Below, in pieces: positions 1 to 5,262 of a stretch of DNA of 6,484 bases. Location of the stretch: contig JANTGQ010000079.1 in the NCBI GenBank assembly GCA_024762845.1, forward strand, positions 1 to 6,484, read 5' to 3'. The notes under the pieces were generated by a model. It was given only the letters and a program-made list of their open reading frames with translations. It had not been told where the DNA came from and made no database searches. The translations under genes were made by a program, and so were the position numbers. Every line of letters begins with the position of its first letter. The stretch's first letter is position 1. The stretch comes from Nitratifractor sp. Lineage in GTDB: Bacteria > Campylobacterota > Campylobacteria > Campylobacterales > Sulfurovaceae.

Positions 1-471
1 GGTATTGGTGCAACAACCGACACAGTCTTTGCCTTCCCAAGAAAGTTTGAAGGCACAAACCTTAAAGATAAAATGTACGGCTGGAACCACTGGAGCCAAA
101 AAGGTTTAGTGCAAATCCCCGAACCAAAAGCTAGCTACCTGAGTATCGGAGAAAAGTATGAGTACAGCTTCTACCTACACAACAACCACTCTGGCAACGA
201 GTTCAGAGACAACGACGAAGTACAAGCTAAGTTTTTCAATAGAGACGGCACAGAGAAAAAAGCAATGATTGCTAAACTCCACAACGACATAAGCCTCCTG
301 CTCTTCCCATCTAAAACAAGAGCCATGAACCTCAACAAAGGCTACAAAGCCATGGTAGGCGAGCAGAGCTACATCTACGGTAGAGACGCCAATGTCAAAC
401 CTATGAAAAATGTCTATAAAAAGATAAAAGAGGGGCAGAGCACTAAGATTACAAATGTAATTGTGCGTTAA
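1..471 (+). CDS. Unrecognised protein, C-terminal part (5' end outside window)
   Basis: The reading frame is open from base 1 and ends at a tandem stop (TAA 469-471, TAA 472-474), so 156 C-terminal residues are visible. An internal ATG at 73 has no good ribosome binding site and the frame continues upstream of it without a stop, so I treat this as a 5'-truncated gene. I do not recognise the family. The visible part is hydrophilic, rich in Asn, Lys, Tyr and Gly, with alternating short hydrophobic stretches that suggest beta structure. There is no transmembrane segment and no cysteine. Seven of its nine tyrosine codons after position 73 are TAC, against two of ten in the next gene, so codon choice differs and may reflect higher expression. 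A probable terminator at its stop codon and a new promoter after it suggest it is not part of the phn operon. No function is proposed. Confidence 0.75.
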   Translation, partial: GIGATTDTVFAFPRKFEGTNLKDKMYGWNHWSQKGLVQIPEPKASYLSIGEKYEYSFYLHNNHSGNEFRDNDEVQAKFFNRDGTEKKAMIAKLHNDISLLLFPSKTRAMNLNKGYKAMVGEQSYIYGRDANVKPMKNVYKKIKEGQSTKITNVIVR

Positions 472-499
472 TAAGTCAATTTAGCGCAGCAGATTTTTT
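464..499 (+). terminator. Probable intrinsic terminator of the upstream gene
   Basis: Bases 464-471 (TGCGTTAA) pair with 481-488 (TTAGCGCA) in an 8-bp stem with one G-U pair and a 9-nt loop. Five bases later comes a run of six T (494-499). The stem covers the stop codon of the upstream gene. The spacer between stem and T-run is a little long, so termination may be partial. It would separate the upstream gene from the phn promoter, which begins at the next base. Confidence 0.5.
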
Positions 500-540
500 G
501 TTACCAAATTGTTACCAATAGGTTACCAAAAAGTTACCAA
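500..540 (+). promoter_or_regulatory. Pho-box-like operator: four 11-bp-spaced GTTACCAA repeats upstream of phnD
   Basis: GTTACCAA occurs four times without a mismatch at 500, 511, 522 and 533, an exact 11-bp period with unrelated 3-bp spacers (ATT, TAG, AAA). Head-to-tail repeats with one-helical-turn spacing at the -35 position are known for PhoB/PhoP-type winged-helix response regulators, where each repeat binds one monomer. Four repeats would hold four monomers. The same array precedes the gpdQ-like operon at 4246-4286. Calling it a phosphate-starvation operator is an inference from repeat geometry and the genes it precedes; no regulator gene is in the window. Confidence 0.8.
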
Positions 541-547
541 AGTAAGT

Positions 548-553
548 TAAGAT
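548..553 (+). promoter_or_regulatory. Candidate -10 element of the phnD promoter
   Basis: TAAGAT matches TATAAT at four of six positions. It begins 15 bp after the start of the last GTTACCAA repeat, with 7 bp between them, exactly the offset seen for the stronger TATACT in the second promoter. No -35 box is seen apart from the repeats, which fits an activator-dependent promoter. The transcript would start near 560 and give a leader of about 24 nt. Confidence 0.5.
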
Positions 554-571
554 TTCCTGCAATTAAAATTA

Positions 572-578
572 AAGGGAG
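572..578 (+). promoter_or_regulatory. Ribosome binding site of phnD
   Basis: AAGGGAG lies 5 nt upstream of the ATG at 584. It is the strongest Shine-Dalgarno sequence of the phn operon and fixes this start. A strong site here fits the excess of binding protein over transporter that such systems need. Confidence 0.75.
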
Positions 579-583
579 TCCAG

Positions 584-1447
584 ATGTTAAAAAAACTGTT
601 AGCTTTATCGCTATTAATGGTAGGTTTCGTAGTTCAGGCGCAAACATATAAGTTTGCTATTACCGATTTAGAGGGTATGGAAGAGCTCGAGAGAGAGTTT
701 GGTCAATTTAAAAAAGTTTTAGAAGCTAAAACTGGTGACACAATCAAGTTTTTTCCAGTTCCAAGTAGAACAGCTGGTGTTGAAGCTATGAAATCTAAAA
801 AAGTAGATTTTGTTTTAACAGGACCTGCAGAGTATGTTGTTTTTAAAAAGAAAGCAAACGCAAAGCAAGTTGTAGGCTTTGGAAGACCTGATTATTTCTC
901 TGTAATAGCAGTTATGGCAGATTCTGGCATTAGCTCTGTAAAAGATTTAAAAGGTAAAAAAGTAGCACTTGGCTCTGTTGGTTCAACATCAAAGCACTTA
1001 ACACCTATGCAAATGATGGCAGACCATGGTTTAGATCCATTAAAAGATATTAAAGCAATACACACTAACTATAAGATTCAATGGGAATCGTTAAAAAGAG
1101 GTGATGTAGCTGCAATTGGTATAACAAACAGCAAATTTATAAAATTTAGATCTAAAGAGACAGAGCTACAACCTGCTGCATTTAAAGTAATTGCTAGAAG
1201 TATGGACTTACCAAACGATGTTCTACTTGCAGGAGAGCATATTAGCGATGATGTAATTAAAAAGTATAAAGATGCTTTTGTAAAAAATCAAAAAGAGTTA
1301 TCAGATGCAATACTTACAGGTGAAGATAACAAAAAATATAAGGGTATGAAGTTTATAGCAAATGTTAAAGATAGTGACTACAACTATGTAAGATCTATGT
1401 ATAAGACAATCGGTTACCCAGAGTTTTCTAGCTTTGTAGGTGATTAA
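584..1447 (+). CDS. phnD: PhnD-type phosphonate/phosphite ABC transporter substrate-binding protein
   Basis: Periplasmic binding protein that would deliver phosphonate, phosphite or a related phosphorus compound to PhnE/PhnC. Residues 1-19 form a signal peptide: KK at 3-4, a hydrophobic core at 5-17 and a likely cleavage after Ala19 (VQA). There is no lipobox cysteine, so it should be soluble. The mature protein shows PhnD-family features: TGPAEYV at 79-85, the Ser/Thr-rich ligand loop GSVGSTSKHLTP at 130-141, SLKRGDVAAIG at 169-179 and LPNDVLLA at 209-216. Its 287 residues are within the usual range for the family. The start has a good ribosome binding site and follows the repeat promoter closely. 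The 3' end overlaps phnC by 8 bp. Related proteins bind phosphonates, phosphite, hypophosphite or phosphate, and the sequence alone does not decide among them. Confidence 0.9.
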   Translation: MLKKLLALSLLMVGFVVQAQTYKFAITDLEGMEELEREFGQFKKVLEAKTGDTIKFFPVPSRTAGVEAMKSKKVDFVLTGPAEYVVFKKKANAKQVVGFGRPDYFSVIAVMADSGISSVKDLKGKKVALGSVGSTSKHLTPMQMMADHGLDPLKDIKAIHTNYKIQWESLKRGDVAAIGITNSKFIKFRSKETELQPAAFKVIARSMDLPNDVLLAGEHISDDVIKKYKDAFVKNQKELSDAILTGEDNKKYKGMKFIANVKDSDYNYVRSMYKTIGYPEFSSFVGD

Positions 1448-2210
1448 TATCAAACAGGTAATAGATACACCAAGAGAGATTCTCTTGGTGAAAAATTTAA
1501 ATAAGTCGTATGCTCAGACAAAAGTTTTAACAGATGTCTCATTTGCAATCAATGAGGGTACTACTACATCCATTATAGGCTCTAATGGTTCAGGAAAATC
1601 AACTCTATTGAGAACTCTTTTAAGACTCATCGAACCAGATAGTGGTGAGATACACTTTTTGGATAGAGATATAACTAAGATAAAGAAGAAAGAGCTAAGA
1701 AAAGTTCGTTCACAAGTTGGCTTTGTCTTTCAGAAGCACAATTTAGTTCCAAAGTTATCTGTACTATCCAATGTTATGCATGGTAAATTGTCTGAAAAAA
1801 AAGGACCTAGATACTGGTATGAATCTCTCGCACCCAAGCAGTGCAGAGAAGAGGCGATGGAGTCTCTTCGAGCTGTAGGATTAGAGGATTTTGCAAAGAG
1901 AAAAACGACTGATATCTCAGGTGGGCAGTCTCAGCGTGTGGCAATTGCCAGAGCCTTGATGCAAAAGCCTAAAATTATCTTTGCAGATGAGCCCGTTGCC
2001 AGTTTGGACCCAAAAAATGGCGAGAAGATTATGGAGCTCTTCTATAATTTGGCAAAAGAGAAAAATATAACACTGATTTTTGTATCGCACAATGTAGACC
2101 ATGCATTAAACTATTCAGATAGAGTTATTGCACTAAACAGGGGTGTTATAAATATCGATAAAGATAGCAAAAGTTGCACTAAAGATGCGATAGGATGCAT
2201 TTATGAATAG
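1440..2210 (+). CDS. phnC: PhnC, ATP-binding subunit of the phosphonate-type ABC importer
   Basis: Cytoplasmic ATPase that drives PhnE. All nucleotide-binding motifs are present: Walker A GSNGSGKST at 47-55, Q-loop Gln98, signature SGGQSQR at 160-166, Walker B FADEP at 181-185, D-loop SLDP at 188-191 and switch His217. ADEPVASLDP and the NVMHG stretch at 111-115 are typical of PhnC rather than of other importer ATPases. The given start is GTG at 1440, inside the last codons of phnD. It has no clear ribosome binding site and would depend on translational coupling. A second GTG at 1488 has AAGAGAG at 1472-1478 in front, but it would remove the first beta strand of the ABC domain (around residues 14-17), so I prefer the upstream start. 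The last 15 or so residues, with Cys246 and Cys253, form an unremarkable tail. phnE overlaps by 8 bp. Confidence 0.93.
   Translation: MINIKQVIDTPREILLVKNLNKSYAQTKVLTDVSFAINEGTTTSIIGSNGSGKSTLLRTLLRLIEPDSGEIHFLDRDITKIKKKELRKVRSQVGFVFQKHNLVPKLSVLSNVMHGKLSEKKGPRYWYESLAPKQCREEAMESLRAVGLEDFAKRKTTDISGGQSQRVAIARALMQKPKIIFADEPVASLDPKNGEKIMELFYNLAKEKNITLIFVSHNVDHALNYSDRVIALNRGVINIDKDSKSCTKDAIGCIYE
1468..1490 (+). other. Perfect hairpin at the phnD/phnC junction
   Basis: CACCAAGAGA at 1468-1477 pairs without mismatch with TCTCTTGGTG at 1481-1490 around a 3-nt loop (GAT). It begins 20 bp after the phnD stop and lies in the 5' coding part of phnC. No T-run follows (AAAAATTTAAA), so it is not an intrinsic terminator. 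A stem here could protect the phnD message from 3' decay or slow phnC translation. The structure is read directly; the roles are inferred. Confidence 0.7.
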
Positions 2211-2997
2211 CGCACCACATAGGTTTGAGAAACCTTCGATACTTTCGTTTATACTCTTTGTGCTCTTTGTGGCATTTTTAGCTGTCTCTTTTGATGGTGC
2301 AGAGATCTCTTTAACCAACCTAATTAAAGGTATTCCTGATATGGGTCGATTGGTAGGAGAGATGTTCCCACCTAGCCTAGATAGAATTGATGCCCTCTCT
2401 GTAAGCCTGCTTGAGACATTTGAAATAGCCGTTGCAGGTACCGCTTTTGGTATTCTTATAAGTCTGCCTTTAGCAATTTTAGCTTCAAAAAATCTTTCGC
2501 CACATCCGACCATATACTATATGAGCAGATCTTTAATCTCCTTTTTTAGAACAGTGCCGGAGTTAATATGGGCAATATTTTTTGTTGCATCGGTTGGCTT
2601 AGGGCCATTTGCAGGTTTTTTAGCCATCGTTGTAGATACAATAGGTTTTGCCGGGCGTTTCTTTGCAGAAGCTATGGAAGAGAGCGAAAAGGGCTCTCAA
2701 GAGGCACTAGAAGCACTTGGTGCAAGCAAAATTGATATTATCTTTGCATCAGTAATACCTTACTCAATGCCTTCGCTTATCAATACATCACTCTATGCAC
2801 TCGAGAAGGCTACAAGATCTTCGGTTGTGCTAGGTCTCGTGGGTGCCGGTGGTATTGGTATTGAGCTTAAAGTTTCGATGGATATGTTCCGTTATGATCA
2901 GGCGGCTACAATTATCATCGCCATATTTATTCTTGTATTGCTTGTAGAGCAGGTAAGTTCGAGAATAAGAAGAAAATTTATTGGAGATAAATCGTGA
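2203..2997 (+). CDS. phnE: PhnE, permease subunit of the phosphonate-type ABC importer
   Basis: Inner-membrane permease of the importer. Hydrophobic segments are visible near residues 13-30, 72-94, 121-150 (probably two helices) and 234-249, with further hydrophobic stretches around 176-220. The cytoplasmic EAA loop that contacts PhnC is clear: EALEALGAS at 167-175 followed by IPYSMPSLI at 185-193. The glycine-rich GLVGAGGIG at 211-219 is typical of PhnE C-terminal halves. At 264 residues it has the usual length. The ATG at 2203 lies in the end of phnC (8-bp overlap) and is preceded by AGGAT at 2192-2196, 6 nt away. Only one permease gene is present, so a homodimer is expected; some phn operons carry two. 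Confidence 0.92.
   Translation: MNSAPHRFEKPSILSFILFVLFVAFLAVSFDGAEISLTNLIKGIPDMGRLVGEMFPPSLDRIDALSVSLLETFEIAVAGTAFGILISLPLAILASKNLSPHPTIYYMSRSLISFFRTVPELIWAIFFVASVGLGPFAGFLAIVVDTIGFAGRFFAEAMEESEKGSQEALEALGASKIDIIFASVIPYSMPSLINTSLYALEKATRSSVVLGLVGAGGIGIELKVSMDMFRYDQAATIIIAIFILVLLVEQVSSRIRRKFIGDKS
2983..2987 (+). promoter_or_regulatory. Ribosome binding site supporting the GTG start of phnM
   Basis: GGAGA lies 6 nt upstream of the GTG at 2994, inside the last codons of phnE. With the GTGA overlap it supports this non-ATG start. Confidence 0.6.
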
Positions 2998-4133
2998 CAA
3001 AATATATCAACTGCAACATATTAACAGAAGATGGCTGGCTTAAAGAGTCAACATTCACTGTAGAAAATGGGAAATTTAAAAATATAGGTATAGATGCTAA
3101 GGCAGAAAAGGTAGTAGATTTACAAGGTCAATATGTTTTACCGGGAATTATCGATATTCATGGTGACTCTTTTGAGAGATGTATCGCACCTAGACCTGGG
3201 GTTCACCTACCTCTTGAGAGTGCTATTTATGAAAATGACAACTATCTACTTAGTGCCGGTATTACAACTTTCTTCTACTCAATAACAGACTCTTTTGAGG
3301 GTGGTTTAAGAAGCAGAGAGAATGCAAAAGAGATGATAGAGTTTATTAAAGGCAACAATTTGCGATGCAGCAGCCTTATCCATATACGGCACGAGGTTGC
3401 AAACACAAAAAATTTTGACGAGCTCCTACAATGGATAGAAGATGGCAAGATAGACCTACTCTCTATAAACGACCACCTTCCAAGATTAGAAGATAAAAAG
3501 AGATTACAACGATATAAAAACGGTATAAAAAGACGAATGGTCATGAGCGAAGAGGAGATAGAGGAGTTTATCGCTTCACTGCAAAACGAAAGGCTTGTTG
3601 GAGAGAAGCAGATTGACCAATTAGTAGCCTATACTCAAAAGTATAATCTGCCACTTGCAAGCCACGACGATGACAGCGAAGAGAAGGTAAACAGAGCGAT
3701 TGAGAGAGGGGTAAGAGTTGCAGAGTTCCCTATGGATAAAGAGTGTGCAGCGTTGCATAAGCAATATGGCGTATCTACACTCTTTGGAGCACCAAACCTA
3801 ATAAGAGGCGGCTCACATGTTGGCGCACTAGGTGCATATGAAGCTGCAAAAGCGGGTCTGCTCGATATTGTATGCTCAGACTACCACTACCCATCACTCT
3901 TTCTATCGCCATTTAAAATAGAAGCCTTAGGATTAGAGAGCTTAGCTGATGCATGGAAAAGAGTATCACTCTATCCAGCCAAAGCAGTTGGACTAGCTAA
4001 CAAGATAGGCTCAATAGCGGAGGCGAAAGATGCAGACTTTCTTGTGTTAAATTCTCTAGAGGGGAGCTTAAACACACTTCGAAAAGTAGTTATAAAAGGC
4101 AAGGAGCAGTTAGAGTTTGATAGCGTAAAATAG
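2994..4133 (+). CDS. phnM: PhnM-like metal-dependent amidohydrolase (RPnTP diphosphatase family)
   Basis: In the C-P lyase pathway PhnM releases pyrophosphate from alpha-D-ribose 1-phosphonate 5-triphosphate. This protein has 379 residues, nearly the length of E. coli PhnM, and the same order of motifs: the beta-strand and loop LPGIIDIHGD at 49-58, PRPGV at 66-70, SAGITTF at 87-93, HIRHE at 130-134, NDH at 159-161, SHDDD at 223-227, GAPNLIRGGSH at 265-275 and SDYHYPS at 295-301. His56, Asp58, His133, His224 and Asp295-His298 are candidate metal-site residues. The loop after the first histidine reads HGDSFERCIAPRPGV, whereas from memory E. coli has HTDNLDKFFTPRPKV, so this looks like a variant branch. 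GTG start with GTGA overlap on phnE; tandem TAG TAA stop. No phnG, H, I, J, K or L lies in the window, so the substrate here is uncertain. Confidence 0.85.
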   Translation: MTKYINCNILTEDGWLKESTFTVENGKFKNIGIDAKAEKVVDLQGQYVLPGIIDIHGDSFERCIAPRPGVHLPLESAIYENDNYLLSAGITTFFYSITDSFEGGLRSRENAKEMIEFIKGNNLRCSSLIHIRHEVANTKNFDELLQWIEDGKIDLLSINDHLPRLEDKKRLQRYKNGIKRRMVMSEEEIEEFIASLQNERLVGEKQIDQLVAYTQKYNLPLASHDDDSEEKVNRAIERGVRVAEFPMDKECAALHKQYGVSTLFGAPNLIRGGSHVGALGAYEAAKAGLLDIVCSDYHYPSLFLSPFKIEALGLESLADAWKRVSLYPAKAVGLANKIGSIAEAKDADFLVLNSLEGSLNTLRKVVIKGKEQLEFDSVK

Positions 4134-4245
4134 TAAACCCAGGTTCGACCTACAATCCTACTCTTGTTAAACTTTGGCACAAGAACAGCTTCGTTCTATT
4201 GCCACTAAAACCCAACCAAAGCCCCAACTCTCCGTACTTTCCACC
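4134..4245. other. Intergenic spacer between the phnM and gpdQ-like transcription units
   Basis: I see no gene in the 322 bp between phnM and the next start (4134-4455). This first third contains the hairpin at 4176-4203 and a short palindrome AGGTTCGACCT (4141-4151). The remainder, 4246-4455, holds the second repeat promoter and a long leader. No start codon in the spacer opens a frame with a convincing ribosome binding site. Confidence 0.6.
4176..4203. terminator. Hairpin downstream of phnM, possible transcript end
   Basis: GGCACAAGAAC at 4176-4186 and GTTCTATTGCC at 4193-4203 are complementary at 9 of 11 positions (a 2x2 internal loop) around the 6-nt loop AGCTTC. It is placed 43 bp after the phnM stop, where the phn transcript should end. 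No T-run follows on either strand, so it is not a classic intrinsic terminator; it may be an RNA 3'-end stabiliser or chance. Confidence 0.35.
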
Positions 4246-4286
4246 GTTACCAAACTGTTACCAAGTTGTTACTAATCTGTTACCAT
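4246..4286 (+). promoter_or_regulatory. Pho-box-like operator: second array of four 11-bp-spaced repeats
   Basis: Repeats start at 4246 (GTTACCAA), 4257 (GTTACCAA), 4268 (GTTACTAA) and 4279 (GTTACCAT), again with an exact 11-bp period. Two are perfect and two have one substitution each. The spacers (ACT, GTT, TCT) differ from those of the first array, so only the 8-bp cores are conserved, as expected of a protein-binding site rather than a recent duplication. It lies upstream of the gpdQ-like operon and points the same way. Confidence 0.8.
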
Positions 4287-4293
4287 TATAAAC

Positions 4294-4299
4294 TATACT
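4294..4299 (+). promoter_or_regulatory. Candidate -10 element of the gpdQ-like operon
   Basis: TATACT matches TATAAT at five of six positions and starts 15 bp after the start of the last repeat, the same offset as in the phnD promoter. A transcript would begin near 4306. Confidence 0.6.
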
Positions 4300-4305
4300 C
4301 TACAA

Positions 4306-4455
4306 GTCAAACACTAATTTCTATTCCTGACAATGGCTAAAATTTAATAGTGAGTTATAAGAGTAAGTTACTACAATAATTACAAAAAGTGTGCTGTTTT
4401 GTGAATATTTCGAGCCTTATTCTTTATTGTTTTTTAAAAATTACGGAGTTTTACA
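4306..4455 (+). other. Long 5' leader of the gpdQ-like operon, with an AT-rich hairpin
   Basis: If the promoter at 4294 is used, about 150 nt of untranslated leader precede the ATG at 4456, far longer than the roughly 24 nt of phnD. Within it, 4375-4387 can pair with 4397-4409 over 13 positions with one mismatch and one G-U pair, around a 9-nt loop. The stem is AT-rich and weak. A T-run at 4430-4435 lies about 20 nt beyond it. I see no known riboswitch pattern. The gene's ribosome binding site is CGGAG at 4444-4448, 7 nt before the ATG. Confidence 0.35.
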
Positions 4456-5262
4456 ATGAAAATTATCCATATAAGCGACACACATCTTGTCTCTAAAAGA
4501 GCTGGGCACTATGCATCTGACCCTATTCTTAAACTTAAAAAAGCTGTTGAGAGCATCAACAAATACCAAAGCGATGCAGATTTTCTTGTGATTACCGGAG
4601 ACTTGGCAGATACTGGTAGTTTGGATGCATATATAGATTTAAGGGAAATTCTCGACGAGTTGCTTATCCCATACTATCTTATTATCGGAAACCATGACAG
4701 TAGAGAGAATTTTTTTCAAATATTTGGTGACAAGTGTGGCTATCAAGACTCATTTACGCAATTTCCTCTCGTAAAAGATGATAAACATCTACTCTTTTTA
4801 GATACAAAGTTTGAAGAGTGGCATGATGGCGGCTTTAGTCAAGAGCGATTTGAGTGGATAGAGAATCAATTGCAGACAAACTCTAATCTTCCTACCTACC
4901 TCTTTATGCACCACCCGCCATTTTTAATACACCATAAGCAGATGGATGATATCGGTTTTAGACATAAGGAGCAATTTTGGGAGATGTTATCTAAATATCA
5001 AAATGTAAAACATATATTTTTCGGTCATGTCCATCTCTTAATAAATGGCTCATACAGAGGTGTAAGTTACTCGAGTGTAAGGAGTACAAACCACCAAGTT
5101 GCACTCCTTTCGCAAGATAAAGAGCTCTACTTTAACTCAAACGAACAGCCTACCTACGCGGTTGTCAATATCGACAGAGACCAAGTAAACACAATATCAC
5201 ATGAATATCTCAATGAAGAGTTGATATATCCAAGCTTTATCCCAATGGACAAATGCTCATGA
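4456..5262 (+). CDS. GpdQ/CpdA-like calcineurin-type metallophosphodiesterase
   Basis: Two-metal phosphodiesterase of the calcineurin-like superfamily. Every metal-site element is present: Asp8-x-His10 (SDTH), Asp49 (TGDLAD), Asn79-His80-Asp81 (GNHD), His152 (MHHPP) and His191-x-His193 (GHVH). Their positions and the 268-residue length closely follow Enterobacter glycerophosphodiesterase GpdQ, whose ligands I recall as D8, H10, D50, N80, H156, H195 and H197. A QMD tripeptide shortly after MHHPP is also shared. The main alternative is a cyclic-AMP phosphodiesterase of the CpdA type. There is no signal peptide, so it should act in the cytoplasm. The next genes encode a UgpC-like ATPase and a probable sugar-type permease, which favours hydrolysis of imported glycerophosphodiesters to glycerol 3-phosphate and an alcohol. 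The start has a good ribosome binding site. The end overlaps the ATPase gene. Confidence 0.8.
   Translation: MKIIHISDTHLVSKRAGHYASDPILKLKKAVESINKYQSDADFLVITGDLADTGSLDAYIDLREILDELLIPYYLIIGNHDSRENFFQIFGDKCGYQDSFTQFPLVKDDKHLLFLDTKFEEWHDGGFSQERFEWIENQLQTNSNLPTYLFMHHPPFLIHHKQMDDIGFRHKEQFWEMLSKYQNVKHIFFGHVHLLINGSYRGVSYSSVRSTNHQVALLSQDKELYFNSNEQPTYAVVNIDRDQVNTISHEYLNEELIYPSFIPMDKCS
5247..5261 (+). promoter_or_regulatory. Ribosome binding site and alternative start of the ugpC-like gene
   Basis: GGA at 5247-5249 is 9 nt from an ATG at 5259, which forms an ATGA overlap with the stop of the phosphodiesterase gene, but only 3 nt from the ATG at 5253. The downstream ATG is therefore the more likely start and would shorten the ATPase by two residues. 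Confidence 0.5.

Noticed and set aside
500..540. Short regular repeats as a CRISPR array or simple tandem repeat
   Set aside because: The repeat is only 8 bp with 3-bp spacers, present in four copies at two promoters with different spacers. The fixed position relative to a -10-like hexamer fits an operator.
1488..2210. phnC starting at the second GTG (1488)
   Set aside because: It has a better-placed AAGAGAG, but it would delete the first beta strand of the ABC domain and the start would lie inside a perfect hairpin. It is kept only as an alternative.
2133..2513. Antisense open frame of 126 codons across the phnC/phnE junction
   Set aside because: It lies wholly opposite two well-supported genes, its product is an unremarkable Ser/Ala/Ile-rich shadow, and it has no promoter or ribosome binding site.
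2994..4133. PhnM-like gene as a dihydroorotase or another amidohydrolase
   Set aside because: The IRGGSH, SHDD, GAPN and SDYHYPS motifs and the length follow PhnM rather than PyrC or other amidohydrolases.
4141..4151. AGGTTCGACCT resembling a tRNA T-arm, suggesting a tRNA fragment or attachment site
   Set aside because: It is an 11-base palindrome without an acceptor stem, anticodon arm or CCA end nearby, and no second copy was seen.
4333..4347. Tiny leader ORF starting ATG at 4333
   Set aside because: It is four codons long with no ribosome binding site; there is no sign of a leader peptide.
4354..4385. Further GTTA-type motifs (GTTATAAG 4354, GTTACTAC 4367, ATTACAA 4379) as extra operator repeats
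   Set aside because: Their spacings are 13 and 12 bp rather than 11 and they match the octamer poorly.
4430..4435. T-run in the leader as an attenuator or terminator
   Set aside because: The nearest stem ends about 20 nt upstream and is AT-rich, so a functional intrinsic terminator is unlikely.
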